Positions 1-11,451 of a stretch of DNA of 64,000 nt are shown in pieces. This DNA comes from Cristatella mucedo. Its lineage: Eukaryota > Bryozoa > Phylactolaemata > Cristatellidae. The stretch lies in NCBI GenBank assembly GCA_009760855.2, contig WPIO01000009.1:4373001-4437000 (forward strand), read 5' to 3'. A program made the position numbers and the translations under genes. The notes under the pieces are model-generated. The model saw only the letters and a list, made by a program, of their open reading frames with translations, searched no databases and had not been told where the DNA came from. The stretch's first letter is position 1; the number at the start of each line of letters is the position of its first letter.

Positions 1-195
1 ATGCTGCCTGCTCGCCTTAGACCGCTGACTCTGGAACTTGTTTCCTGCAGCCACTTCACTGAATCTTTCTTATTGGCAGATTTACTCAATACTCTATCTT
101 CTACTACCGTTGGCAGCTTGCAACTGCTGGCTGTGAGGTAGAATGTTAAAAACACATAGTCTTTACTTATGCCAATCTTTACCTTCTCGATCGTT

Positions 196-1919
196 GCATT
201 GATCTGCTGCTGCCATGCATAACTAACATCATTAATATGTCATTAGCCTCAGGTTATGTCCCAGTACCTTTCAAAAAAGCTGTAGTCAGGCCACTTCTCA
301 AGAAAGCTACACTAGACCAAGAGAACTTAAGCAACTACCGCCCAGTCTCCCTTCTACCATTCCTATCAAAGACACTGGAACGGGTCATTGCTGACCAGCT
401 GAACTCATATATCAAAACCTTACACCTTGCTAGTAAGTTCCAGTCTGGATTTAGAGCTAATCACTCCACCAAGTCAGCATTGCTTAGGGTATACAACGAC
501 CAACTTAGGAATGCAGACATGGGCAGAGTGTCTCTGCTTGGTTTGCTCGATCTTTCGGCAGCTTTTGATACCATCGATCACAAAGTTCTTCTAGAGCGCC
601 TCTCATCTCGGCTGTGCATCACTGGCACTGATGTGCAGTGGTTCAGGTCCCATCTCAGTGGGAGACTCTAGAGTATTGATGTGAATGGACTAAGATCATC
701 TGAAGTACCCCTGAAATATGGAGTACCTCAGGGGTCCGTGTAGGTCCGGTTCTTTTCACGGTTTATACTCTCCCTCTTGCTGATGTGATTGCCAAGCACA
801 ATCTAGGCTTTCACTTCTGTGCGGATGACACTCAGTTGTACCTTTGCTTTGATCCCTCCCAGCCCTCGAGCACCTCACATTCTCTCAACTCACTTGCTGC
901 ATGCATTGATGATATCTGAACATGGAAGGCAGCAAATTTTCTAAAACTTAACGATGATAAAACTAACTTACTAGTTATGGGCAAACCCAGTGTGATTCAG
1001 AGATTGGAAAGGCTGACTCTCAAAATTGGCTCTGCCAGCAAATCTCCAGTTGAATCAGCTCGAAATCTAGGTGTCATATTCCAAAGCGACCTCTCGTTAG
1101 ACGACCGTATCAGCTCCACGGTCAAATCTGCCTATTTTCAGCTTCATAACATTGTTTAAATTCGGGCTTGTTTAGATAAGGATACCACGTCCAAGTTGGT
1201 CCATGCATTCGTGACATCCCGTCTCGACTTCTGCAACTCACTGCTTACTGACCTGCCAGCATGTGCGATCAGGCGATTGCAGCTGGTGCAAAACTCTGCA
1301 GCTAGGCTTGTCTGTCGTGAGCGTCGCGGTTGCCACATTACTCCACTTCTCGCCGACCTGCACTGGCTACCAGTCAAGCAACGGATTGACTTCAAAGTTT
1401 TGTCGCTCACTTGTAGGTCCCTTCATTCTATGGCTCCATCCTATCTGTCAGCTATACTACCCCATCAGGCCAAGCAGCGTATCACCCGCTTTTCGGAATC
1501 CAACAGTCTAGAAATACCACGTACAAACCTCAAATCCTTTGGAGACCGTGCATTTAGTTCGTATGCTCCTATAGCCTGGCACTCCCTCCCGACCTGCGTC
1601 AGAACATCCCCTGACCTGACCACATTTAAAAGGAACTTAAAAACACACCTATTTAGGACAGCATTTAATGGGTCCCTGTGATTCGTCCTTGATGGGCTTG
1701 TGCGTGCTGACACTGTGCATGCGGCCACTAACCACAATTGCATGCTGACCCTGTGCATGTCACCCCTAACCATATTATTCATTTTGTTTGTTTTTCAAGC
1801 ATGATTTTACTTACCATTCAATTGCATTTCCCTTTGCAGCAAATGTAAAGCGCCTAGAAAGAGATTAAGTTCTCTGAGGGCGCTTTATCATGTGAATTAT
1901 TATTATTATTATTATTATT
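196..1919 (+). mobile_element. CR1/L2-like LINE-A, 5'-truncated, RT pseudogene, (ATT)n tail
   Basis: A non-LTR retrotransposon fragment. RT motifs are readable at 237-671 (YRPVSLLPFLSKTLERVI, then SAAFDTIDH) and the FCADDTQLY box lies near 810-840. The C-terminal domain continues at 977-1159 and 1196-1681 (RLQLVQNSAARLV, WLPVKQRID, KTHLFRTAF). Stops and frameshifts separate the segments, so it is dead. The 3' end is a hairpin-like module (agcgcctagaaagagatt...) followed by (ATT)n. The hexamer atcgtt at 190-195 recurs at 1920-1925 as a likely target-site duplication. Copy B of the duplication has the unoccupied site near 17983. Confidence 0.93.
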
Positions 1920-2140
1920 ATCGTTTCACCGATCGTTTAGCATCTAATGTGTACGGTTACATCATCGTTGGCTCCTATGCAGCTTGTGATGGTGAAAGCA
2001 ACCAACGAGCGACCTTTGACCGGTTGTGTTCATGCATTGCTCATCTTTCAGTCCGTGCTCACTTAGTGCTACTTCTAGTTCTAGGCTTGGTATGCTGGTA
2101 ACGCTGCGTCTTGCATTGCAAATGCTACGAATTTTTGTAG

Positions 2141-3149
2141 GCCGACTCCAGATGCAGCAGCAGCAGAAGCGAACGGCTGGCATGCATGACTGAAAATGGA
2201 ACGGCCAGTATGTCAACCAAGCCTGCCTCTCAGATAGACCTCCGAGCCACACCAAGTTTTGTTGCTGCTACCATCACAGCTTCTGTGCATTCACCGGCTA
2301 CAACGTATCGACAACAAGAACTTCGATTGTTCGGGCAGCACCAGCAGAAAGTGGCCAAACGCCCAATGCCTCCATATGCCCGTGGTGACGCCGGTGTAGG
2401 CCAGCCTCTTCCATCCACCAGCACCAGTGCGTCGGCTGCCACAGCCATGGTGCTGATGCGAGACAGCCCGGCTTTGCACAGCTTGCGTGGCTCATCAGAT
2501 GCGGGCATTCCGCTCGCCTGCCACCTGTGCGGCCATCGATTCGCTGAGTACATCGAACTCAAGGAGCACACGGTGCTCTTTCATCAAGGACTTGTCCAAC
2601 TGTTGAACTGCTGGCTATGCAGTACGAAGGGCTCGCTTCCAAGAAGTTTCAAATCGACAGCCTCGCTAGAACAACATCTGGTAAGCAAACACAGAATCGT
2701 CGTCAGCCGTCCATTGCCAGCATCAGCGATAGCTTCGGAACAAGGCGAAGTAAAATCTAGCAGTGGCAGCAAGTTTCACGGGAGGAATCGCAGTCGCCAC
2801 GAGTCCGCGATGCCGGACGTCAAATGGGGCAGCCGATAATGATGCGATCCTCGAAGAAGCCTGCACTGGCTACCGAAGGCAGAGCTGCCGGCACCCCCGG
2901 ATCCGCCGGGGACGCTGCCCTGACGTAGAGCGTCGGTGCAGCAGCTGCCGGTTCAGCAGCCGACGTCGAGAAGACTTTATGCTGCACATCAAGCAGCACG
3001 AGAAAAGTGACCAAGTGCAGTGCCCTGAGTGTGGCATGTGCTTGATTTTCGATGAAGCTTTGAGGTGGCATCTGTTTGTGGTGCATGGCATCCGAGACAT
3101 GGAAACCTTCTCTCAGGAGAAGATGACTGAGATACGATGCATAAGCTGA
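2141..3149 (+). pseudogene. C2H2 zinc-finger exon, copy A, frameshifted
   Basis: This is the paralogue of the exon at 18204-18830. A good acceptor (atttttgtag) ends at 2140. The frame from 2141 runs to a stop at 2837-2839 and encodes one finger with CHLC...H...H and a second starting CWLC and ending HLVSKH. Against copy B there are two one-base deletions, near 2821 and near 2919. They push the last two fingers (CSSC...HIKQH and CPEC...HLFVVH) into another frame, open to 3149. The 3' AATAAA of copy B is TATAAA here (3639-3644). Copy A keeps a finger that copy B has lost, so copy B is not simply the ancestral form. Expression of a shortened protein cannot be excluded. Confidence 0.75.
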
Positions 3150-3674
3150 GCCTTGCGACATCGTTGGCCGTTATAGCAGGATCCTGGCACCGTCTGCGGG
3201 GCCACTATTGGTGAGTCGACTTGGAACCTCGATGTACTGCGTGCAATCGGCGATTCACTTCTCATATTGCTGTGATGGTACACGTTCGGTCTCGTGGCAA
3301 GTTAAGCTTAACTGTTCTTGGTGCTCAGATCTGAGAGAGCAACTAGCTTCGCAGCAGTGATCGAAGTAACTATAAGGCATGTCGCTACGACTGCTGAAGA
3401 TTAGGAAAGCTGGCCCGTGATTTTGTTGCTCTAGATATCAGCCAGCGTCTGCTAACTGGATATGTTCACCTAGATCAATTAGTATAGGCCCTGACGCTAG
3501 ATGACTGTGTGAAAAATGAGTCGTGATTCACCTTGGTGCGAGTTCTTTATCCGGTTTTCAGCTTCCAAGAATTGACAGATGATGCAGTTTTGCTCATGCC
3601 TGGTCTGGTGCGATGCAATGGTTTCTTCAGCTACTTACTATAAATTCTACCTGACCAACAGTCTAATGTTTTGA

Positions 3675-3937
3675 TTTGAGGCAGCGCTCCAAGAGTTTCG
3701 CTCGACGCTTTGAGTCAATAAGTAGTTTGTGCCCTATGATTCAAGCCAGGCAGTTGAACTGCGCTGCGCTCTGATGACGAACTGTTGTACACTATGGCTG
3801 GTGCTGGACAGCAGCAGCCCTCCACGGCTGTTGCATACAAATACGAGGCTGTTGCATGCACCGCTCTTGTGCTACTGATGTGGGCTTGCTGTGGTGAGGT
3901 GCGAGCACGCGTTCTTCTTCACGGCTGATGTTTTTGC
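3675..3937. other. No gene seen
   Basis: Unique-looking intergenic sequence between the end of the duplication and a LINE fragment. Short open frames only. Confidence 0.5.
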
Positions 3938-5375
3938 TCGGGGCAGATGTTTTCGCACAGGCAACATTGATATAAAGGGCCTTGCGGTTTCGCAATTCAC
4001 ATGTGATTTTAGAGCAGGAGGGTACACATTGTAGACAGAATTAGATCTGCATTCGATCAGGTAAGCAGGATTCGGTTATATTTGCTGATGATAAAGTGAA
4101 ATTGCATGAGAAAATTGGGTCGAGTGTGTAACCCTTTGTGAGTAGGTCCGTGCACATGAGCAACAAGAGATAATAGGGCACTCAGTGCACGAAATTCAGT
4201 TCTAAAGACGTCAGATAAGGTATTAAAGCGACTGTCAAAATCCCCCATAACGAGGAAAGATCAATTTTGTGTGCATATAATCGAAATTTGACTGGAAAAT
4301 CAAAGATAGCGAACGATTTGGTACCTGTTGGGTGATTGACTACTGCCACCATCGGTAGCCTGTTGTCTGGTGAAATCGAGACAATAGATTCGAAAGCCAG
4401 CTTCGAGGGTACTGTAAAGGGCTTGAAGTCGAATTTCGAGTGTTTGATAGTAGCAACTCCACCTCCAGTTTTGATTGATCTTAGGGTGTGAAAGAATGAG
4501 AAACCAGTCGAGGAAGCATCTTTAATTGTCGGACAGTTTACCAATGTTAGCCAAGTTTTAGTCAAGGCGAGCAGGTCGAGGCCATTTTCAGAAATAAGGT
4601 CGCTTATTACAAGAGGGGCATTGCACATTGTACAGGTATTCCAAAGACAAGCCTTAGGTTGGGCCGTCGAGTGGTAACAGGCCTGATGACCACTAAGTCG
4701 GAGATTCACAGTGATGCATGCAGGGGAGCGTGCTGAGTGGTTTGCGACAATGCTAGTGTCGTTTGGTTTACGCACGCAGTGAAACGCCAGCCGATTACCA
4801 CTAACAACAGTATTGTAGGCTGTGCCCAGGCTGACCCCAATGATTCATCCGTGGCGAACCACGGTTGGGCAACGGCCGACTCTGATGGTGAATCCACCAT
4901 CTGTTCGCCAGCTGCTTACTGACCTGTGTCCAGCCACATGACAGGAGGACCGCAGTGTGCTCCGGCCCCTCTCGATGATACTTCCTAACTACAGCTAGAA
5001 ATACAAAACGTGCGGGTACGAAGCTCACAGAACGAGCCAGGCGAGTTTCGTCCACCCTTTCGGCCTCTGCTACCGCGGTGGCTGCTGGGTGCTTTTTCTT
5101 TGTTGATGCATAATTCGTGAATCTTAGTAACAGCACTAACATCTTCGGAATGTATGTGAACTACGATTAAGATGTGATTATAATTGCTCACCCTCATAAC
5201 TAACATGCAGGTTGATCGACACCGGTATAGCTTAGGCCTCAGCCGGCCTGGGAGACCCTGGAACCCGTAGCGATAAGCGCTTAGACGTCCACAGGCACTT
5301 AATATCGTATGTGGTCAATCAACAAGCATATCGGCTTTAAATAGGTATTATCTGTATCTATTTTTGTATACGATG
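3938..5375 (-). mobile_element. LINE-A 5' region and endonuclease domain fragment
   Basis: The minus strand at 4182-4775 encodes an APE-type endonuclease portion (ISENGLDLLALTKTWL; the usual TETWL glutamate is Lys). The fragment is homologous along its length to 22230-23590, the 5' third of the longer LINE-A copy, and both end at the same outer point (tatacgatgtt). It lacks RT and 3' tail, so it is an internal/5' piece rather than a normal 5'-truncated insertion. It carries about 180 bp near 4910-5070 that the other copy lacks. Confidence 0.85.
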
Positions 5376-5819
5376 TTTCTCCGAACCTTTGCATACATCA
5401 GCTTGCCATTCATCATCTTTGGTCTGGGAGAGCCTTCTAATACCTACGGCCGTCATTTGGCCAACGATTTCCCGTGTGCGAGGAAGCAGCCTCGCGTGTC
5501 AGACAAAGGCAGCAGCCCATAACGGCAGCAGGACTCCGAAGTCAAAATCCTGTGACAGGGATTTAAGAATTGCCCCCCTCAGGTGGAACCAAGTGCGCAC
5601 TTTTCTTCTGTGCATAAATAATAACTATTTGAACTCAACAACTTGTTTTGAAATAACAAACTGGTGATCCTGACATGACTGCGCTCCACTTATTATGTCG
5701 CAACCTACTACATTGCCGACGGAGCAGCTCCAGCTGGACAAGACGCTCCAAGTTAAAGATCGGTCACGCTAAACACACCGCCGTTCTTGCAGCCCCATCG
5801 TGCCCTTTGATTCGTTCAG
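5376..5819. other. No gene seen
   Basis: Intergenic. A 92-codon open frame at 5389-5667 has no recognisable motif. Confidence 0.45.
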
Positions 5820-6700
5820 CTAGACGCTCAGTTCACCTCGCGTGGCGTCATTAAGGAACTGACAAACCACCAAGTCTGTCAGGATCTTTGTACGACTTCT
5901 CCGCCGCTGAGGTTTACGTAGTTTCAACCTTTTCAACCAGCGTTGATCATTTAATCTTGAGCAATGAAGTGCAATCAATGGGCATCCGCAGGCGCAAGTA
6001 CGGCAATCCATTATGATCCATCGCAAATCACTGGAAAGTGACTGTGTCCAGATCAATTATATCTTACCTGTCACAGCGCACTGTATTTAAAGTGTAACCA
6101 CATTGCCTCAACCAACCGCTCACGTACAATCGCGAGCGATGAATGGCAATCGACAGCAATGGCCCGGGCCAATTCTCCAATTCGCGTCAAATTATTGAGA
6201 AATTGGCAGCTCGGAGCCCCAATTGTCATTACGTATAACATTCCGCTGCGTTCAAAGTAAAACTGTTGCATTTTTGAGATACTTTGCACGTTAACTGTCA
6301 GCAATGCACGGCAATCCACAGCGATAGTAGGGCCGATAGGGCAATCCGTGGAGAATTGACAAGATTGTCTGTAATAAACACCAACTCTCATTCCACGTAA
6401 CGTGTAGCTGTGGGCGAGCATATTGTTCACTCATCGTGCACCTTCAATTTACAGAAATGCACGACAATCGATGGCAAATCGACGGCCGGGTGAAATACGC
6501 CAATCCATAGAGGACAGTTACAAATGGACCGACGTGGCTGAGAGAAGCTCCAACTTTTCTTACGTATTGCACTACACTACACTACACTTACAAGTGCAGC
6601 CACATCCTTTTGTACAATCGACAAAGGCACAAGCGGGAGAAATTCACGGCAATCGACCGTAATGGCCCGGCCTCTACCGCAATCGGCTTCAAATTTATTT
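5820..6700 (+). repeat. Degenerate ~160-bp tandem repeat
   Basis: Variants of a core (gcaatcgacagcaatggccc and relatives such as caatccacagcgata, caatcgatggcaaatcgac, caatcgaccgtaatggccc) recur near 5985, 6150, 6313, 6465 and 6650, about 150-185 bp apart. Each is followed by a degenerate GGCC-rich segment. This looks like an old, diverged satellite-like array; I see no coding signal. Confidence 0.6.
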
Positions 6701-6786
6701 CGCTGATAGTTATAGGCTTGTTCTATAAATGCCAGTACGTTAAAACTGGAATGGAATATCTTCTATCTGAAATGGTGGGCTCTCTT

Positions 6787-7200
6787 TACTGTATTCTTGG
6801 TGTGAAAGACAGCTAAGCAATACACAATTGCAGTATTAGTTCCTTGATGAGTTTATTAGAGCACAAAGGAACTGCTATGGTGAGACCACTTACGTCTGTC
6901 TTTGCTAGGGTGGCCGGCCTCCTATACAATACCTATTCAAATTCAGGTGATTCGTTGCATTAGGGCCTGGCAATTGCTGATTCGCAGCAGTACCGGGCTA
7001 GTGGGCTGGCTGCATCCTGGTTGGCGTAGGAAATACATTTTACTTAGTGTGCACCATCCATTGGATCTTGATATGCCATAATTGTAAGTCGACAAATCTC
7101 GACTAGTTCGAGCATCTAGCCTTATGATTTACCCGCCAACCTTTGGCTGCGAGTCTTACTACCGTTTGGCAGATATAGGAACAGTAAAAAGGACTGGCAA
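6787..7200 (+). repeat. Second duplicated block, copy A
   Basis: Diverged homologue of about 19605-20035: shared tcttggtgtgaaagac, agcaatacac, cagtattaact/gttcctt, cagtaccgggct and gatacattttt-type segments in the same order. It may be a further part of the segmental duplication separated by later insertions, or a dispersed repeat. Confidence 0.7.
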
Positions 7201-8147
7201 ACAATTCTTGCGAAAGTTTTCAGTCAGGTGCGAAGTGTGCACCAGTGAACTCGTCAAACCGGCCCAGCAATCTAGCTGTTGATCTGCTTCTGGCTGTTCA
7301 TACGCACCTCGTAGCCAGGACAACACTTTATAGATAGTCTACTGATGGTGCTCATTTACGGCTCTCATCTCCTCCTTCCGACGCTCCTTCTCATCGTCGA
7401 GCTGTCTCTGACGAAGTTCTATCATGTTTACCCTAACGGTCCTTTTAGTTGTAGCTAATTTCCGTGCGATCTCATCCTTTCCTCATCGACAGAAAAGTTT
7501 TATATTTTTAAGAGGCGCATCACTAAAAAATACAACATTTGTGTTCAATAACTCGTCGGTGAGCAGAACGAAGCACCAAGCAATAACTGGGGAGAGTGTG
7601 AGCATTAGAGCCAGGTGAGGCGGCCGGCCTGGTCAATCCAGCCTATGCAAAATTGGAGCTACCGTGCGTCGGGACGGGGCTACAGCTGATTGGCGTAGGG
7701 CCTGGCCAACTGGCTGACGGCATCTTGATGCCCGAAAAGCCTTAAGGAGTCACTTCAAGGTCACGTGGTGGTGTGAGTTGAAGCCTTCATTGCGGCGATC
7801 CTCAGCTGTTCCACTTCAGCTTCCTTTCGTTAGGAGGCGTGTAGCATGGGAGCGTTGCCAAAGCGCACTTAAGCCAGGTGCCCCTGGATGGAATGCCACC
7901 TGCTACGATCGGAAGGCCTGGACAAGGACGAGGTTCAGCCTTGCCCGTAAAATGCACAGCAACCTAAACAGAATCATTAAACGGACGTTCCCATAAGGTA
8001 CGCTTTACATGGAAGGCAGTATTGGATAGATCGTTTAAAGTGTGAGACGCAGTGCTGCCGTGATGCAGCTCACTAGTCAATGGCAAGGAAAATTATTGCG
8101 CTTAACAAGCCGACAACCGACAAACACAAGGTTGACCATGATAAATA
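7201..8147. other. No gene seen
   Basis: Intergenic; only short open frames (for example 7424-7618 and 7778-7996) with no family resemblance. Confidence 0.45.
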
Positions 8148-8300
8148 AATAATAATAAATACTAGCTGAGTTAACAGCCTCTTTTGTATACAGACAGAAG
8201 AACCTTTATGGCTATCACCACCGCTTGCAGCGGCGATATTGGATTACCCACCGCAGGAATCGAACCCAGGAAACACGAAAGAAAACGATGCTACAAACAG
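8148..8300 (-). mobile_element. tRNA-derived SINE, family 1
   Basis: On the minus strand it has a tRNA-like B-box (gggttcgattcc), a conserved body (gcaagcggtggtgatagcc, ttctgtc..tatacaaaagaggctgtta) and an A/T-rich tail (atttattatt). Same family as 8575-8775, 29473-29650, 31235-31385, 50518-50690 and 60292-60490. Confidence 0.75.
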
Positions 8301-8574
8301 GTCCAATATATAGTAGTCCCAAACTAACACCATCGGACGAGTGAACCATCAAGCATAACAGTCTTAATGCCATAGGCTTCTCTTCAGAAGAGCACCCTGA
8401 TCAGCCGCAGCCGATGTGGCCGTGGCAGAGTGCAATTAGCTCAAGTGAACGGGACGTCCAACCAGTTATTATTCCTATTCGGCTCCAAAACAGACCTGGT
8501 ATTCTGAGTCAGCCAGTGCTGCACTGTAGGTCAAGGTGAAACCGCTTGGTGTAGTATAGGCACACTGGCTGTGG

Positions 8575-8775
8575 ATAAAAAAAAACCTAGCTGATTAAAC
8601 AGCCTCTTTTTGTATAGCGACAGAAGAGTCTTTACGGCTATCTCCACCGCTTGCAGTGGCGATAAAGGATCGCACACCGCAGGAATCGAACCCACGACCT
8701 CGGGACCGAGGTCGTGAAATTAGACAAATATAAGGCGCTGCTAGGTGAGGCTTCACCATGACTAGACAGCGAAGC
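8575..8775 (-). mobile_element. tRNA-derived SINE, family 1
   Basis: A fuller copy of the family. On the minus strand it shows a tRNA-like head, a B-box (gggttcgattcc), the body ending agaggctgtttaatcagct and a short T-rich tail. Next to a LINE-A insertion at 8781. Confidence 0.78.
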
Positions 8776-8780
8776 AGTCT

Positions 8781-9306
8781 TTGACTTCAAGGTTTTGTCG
8801 CTCACTTTTTGGTCCCTTCATTCTATGTCTCCAGCCTATCTTTCAGATATTCTACCCCATCAGGCCAAGCATCGTACCACCATCTTTTCGGAATCCAACA
8901 GTCTACAAATACCTCGTATAAACCTTAAATCCTTTGGAGACCGTGCATTTAGTTCGTATGCTCCCACAGCCTGGAACTCCCTCCCGACCTGCGTCAGAAC
9001 ATCCCCCGACCTGACCACATTTAAAAGAACCTAAAAACACACCTATTTAGGACAGCATTTAGCGGGTCCCTGTGATTCGTCCTTGATGTGCTTATGCGTG
9101 CTGACACTGTGCATGCGGCCACTAACCACATTCGCATGCTGACCCTGTGCATGTCACCCCTAACCATATTATTCATTTTGTTTGTTTTTCAAGCATGATT
9201 TTACTTACCATTCAATTGCATTTCACTTTGCAGCCAATGTAAAGCGCCCAGAGAGAGATTAAGTTCTCTGAGAACGCTTTATCAAGTGAATTATTATTAT
9301 TATTAT
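8781..9306 (+). mobile_element. LINE-A 3' fragment with (ATT)n tail
   Basis: Frame 8795-9034 encodes the LINE C-terminal domain (FSESNSLQIPR, SFGDRAFSSYAP, AWNSLPTCVRTSPDLTTFK). The 3' UTR module and (ATT)n follow. Strongly 5'-truncated. Confidence 0.9.
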
Positions 9307-9334
9307 AAGACTGGTGGCCAGCGGCCCTCCTACG

Positions 9335-9382
9335 GGGCGGAGTAGGGGCCAGGGGCAGGGGTCAGGGGCAGGGGTCAGGGTC
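9335..9382 (+). repeat. G-rich imperfect tandem repeat
   Basis: Four to five units of a ggggcaggggtca-type 12-mer, next to a hAT element. Confidence 0.7.
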
Positions 9383-9409
9383 TCATACATATTATGCATG
9401 TCTTTAGTC

Positions 9410-10150
9410 CAGAGGTCGGCAAACTCCGGCCTTTAGGCCAGATCCGGCCTAGCTAGTGCTCCAGTCCGGCCTAGCGGCCCCCTGGTTATTTATTGATGGA
9501 TCCGGCCTGATTGAGTTGTCGCGATATTCGTACCCTTCACTAGAAAGGTACTTACGACTTACGAGTATCCCAACCAGCGAGTTTCCGAGGTGCGAGCAGT
9601 CTCTCGGCCGCTTTTTGCTTTGAGTTAAGAGCTAACTGCTATCGTGCTTGATTTGCTTCTCGAGTTTCGCAGTACGATCTTAGAACTGCGACTTTGCTTT
9701 ACCCTCGGCTAGTGACGGCAGCCCTTAGCCTTGACAGATTTATGCCAGACAGTGTTAACGAGTGTAAATGGGTGTGCAAGCGAGGCAAGTAAAAGGGTGG
9801 AGAGAGGAACAGCGTGTGGTTATTAAGGCTGGTAAAGGAAGAGCAGCAGACTGCCGAAGCGTGACGTCAAGCGAGGGCCTGGCGGTTACCTCCGCGACCG
9901 AGTCGAGAAAGCCTTCGGTTTGAGACCGACTACGACTATACAGACACAAGTTCTGATGGCTATATCGCAAGGTTCACTAAAAATAGATGCAATTGCCGTG
10001 GGCATCTATGCGAACGTTTCGGCTGTTTGTTTTTTATCTGGCTGTGCACACTCCGCCGGCCTGGCGGAGTTCTCGCGGTTTCTTCTGGCCTAGTGTGCCT
10101 TCTTGATCTCCTAATGTGGCCTAGTAGTCCGCAAAGTTAGCCGAACTCTG
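9410..10150. mobile_element. Non-autonomous hAT element (741 bp)
   Basis: The left terminus cagaggtcggcaaactccgg matches the reverse complement of the right terminus (cagagttcggctaactttgc). Flanking 8-mers ctttagtc (9402-9409) and ctctagca (10151-10158) fit the hAT nnCTAGnn-type target with divergence. CAGnGGTCGGCAAACT is a typical hAT end. There is no transposase inside, so it is a deletion derivative or MITE. Confidence 0.75.
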
Positions 10151-10894
10151 CTCTAGCACTCGATCAGAGTCACTGACTGTATCAGGGTGGCGCCTAAATG
10201 AGTCCCTTATACTGGGGGGGGCGCCATGCGTTTTGCTCGTTGCCATTAACTCAAAAGACCAGGCCCGTTACTGCTGATGGGAGGAGCTACAGCTTTAGCA
10301 AACCTAACCCATGCAGTAATATGACGTCCCGTATGTTTGCCTGTAACTCAACGAAGGGTTAAGAAATGCGTGGTTGTCACCTTTGAGCAGTTTCTATGAC
10401 ACACTCAAAGATTTGGTTGTAATGCGGTAACTTTACCGAATACTTCTTTAGTAAAGCATAGTGTACCAAGCGACCTCTCTATATTTTCGCAATAAAGAGC
10501 ACTCTATCTAGAAACCACTCTCTCTCTCACACGCATACACACATACACTCTCATCGTATTAATCTCTCTTCGCCTCCATCTTTTTTTATTAGGTCATCGA
10601 TGGTCTTTTGATGGTCTGTAAAGTGTAGTCGTGTGATTAACCTTTAGAGAGAAGAAAGTTAGGTGCGGGTAAAAATCAAGCCTACATCAGACGTTTCAGC
10701 GGCACAAAGTGTACGATGGTAGAAGAGCCTTAGCGGTCACCGTCCTGCATCGAGGGGTCAGGATGCAGGGTTCAGGACCCAAACCCATAATCTTGGTCCT
10801 AAGTTTCAAACTTTTAATCTTCAGGCTAATCGAAAGGAAAGCACCTTCAAACGCCATCTCATGGAAAACAGTATACAAGGTTCACACAGCTGAG
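10151..10894. other. No gene seen
   Basis: Intergenic, with short CT/CA-rich simple sequence near 10517-10553. No supported coding frame. Confidence 0.45.
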
Positions 10895-11045
10895 TCGAGA
10901 GGGGATCGGTAAGTCAGAAGCGTAGAAGTAGCCTTGCAGAATGGCTGGCATAAGTACGCCACCTTCGGCAGCAGCAAAGAACTTCTCGTCGCATTCGGCC
11001 TAGTTCCGAGATGTTTCACATTAAATGCTCGTCAGTGGTATTGAC
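10895..11045 (-). mobile_element. LINE-B remnant
   Basis: Similar to 30000-30150 and 32195-32345 (tagaagtggc, ggctgg..ata..gcca, cggcagcag, attaaatgctcgtc segments). Short and diverged. Confidence 0.6.
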
Positions 11046-11416
11046 TACATATTAATTTCTATAGGGAAGCTGCTGTTGTGCTTTAAAAATGTGCTTGTGT
11101 GTCGTCGAAGACAGAAATTATTGCCAAATTAAAGCAAATCAATACTGTGGCCCAGTGGAGAACGGTTATAGCAAAATGTCCTGCTTCTCAAATGTATCTT
11201 ACTTAAGGATATTCTTTCCATCGACTGCGACTATTCTGTAGCTTCGATCCCTGGGTGGCTCAAGGTGCTGGACAAACCGAGTATAAAGATTCCGACTTGT
11301 TCATAGGGGTGAGCATACTTTTCGACTACCTAAGCTTTCTAATTATGGCTACGGGTACGTTCTTACCTGCAAGTAGAATGCATAGTACGCGTGACTGACG
11401 CGATGCGTAGACGACC

Positions 11417-11419
<3 letters not shown>

Positions 11420-11448
<29 letters not shown>
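11420..11448 (+). repeat. (GA)n microsatellite
   Basis: Uninterrupted GA dinucleotide run. Confidence 0.97.

Positions 11449-11451
<3 letters not shown>

Larger units (their letters stand above)
1..3674 (+). repeat. Segmental duplication, copy A (zinc-finger locus)
   Basis: This block matches 17793-19359 at high identity, from the first base of the window to about 3674, where the two copies diverge (shared end near the bases caacagtctaa). Copy A carries an extra LINE at 196-1919 and about 400 bp of zinc-finger coding sequence (about 2226-2633) that copy B lacks. The window edge cuts copy A, so the duplication probably continues upstream and should include a counterpart of the large finger exon at 16632-17768. 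Confidence 0.9.

Noticed and set aside
2682-2687. GTAAGC as a splice donor in copy A
   Set aside because: Splicing here would remove the second His of an otherwise good finger, and copy B has no GT at the site.
9862-9869. TGACGTCA as a CRE promoter element
   Set aside because: It lies inside a non-autonomous hAT element with no adjacent gene.
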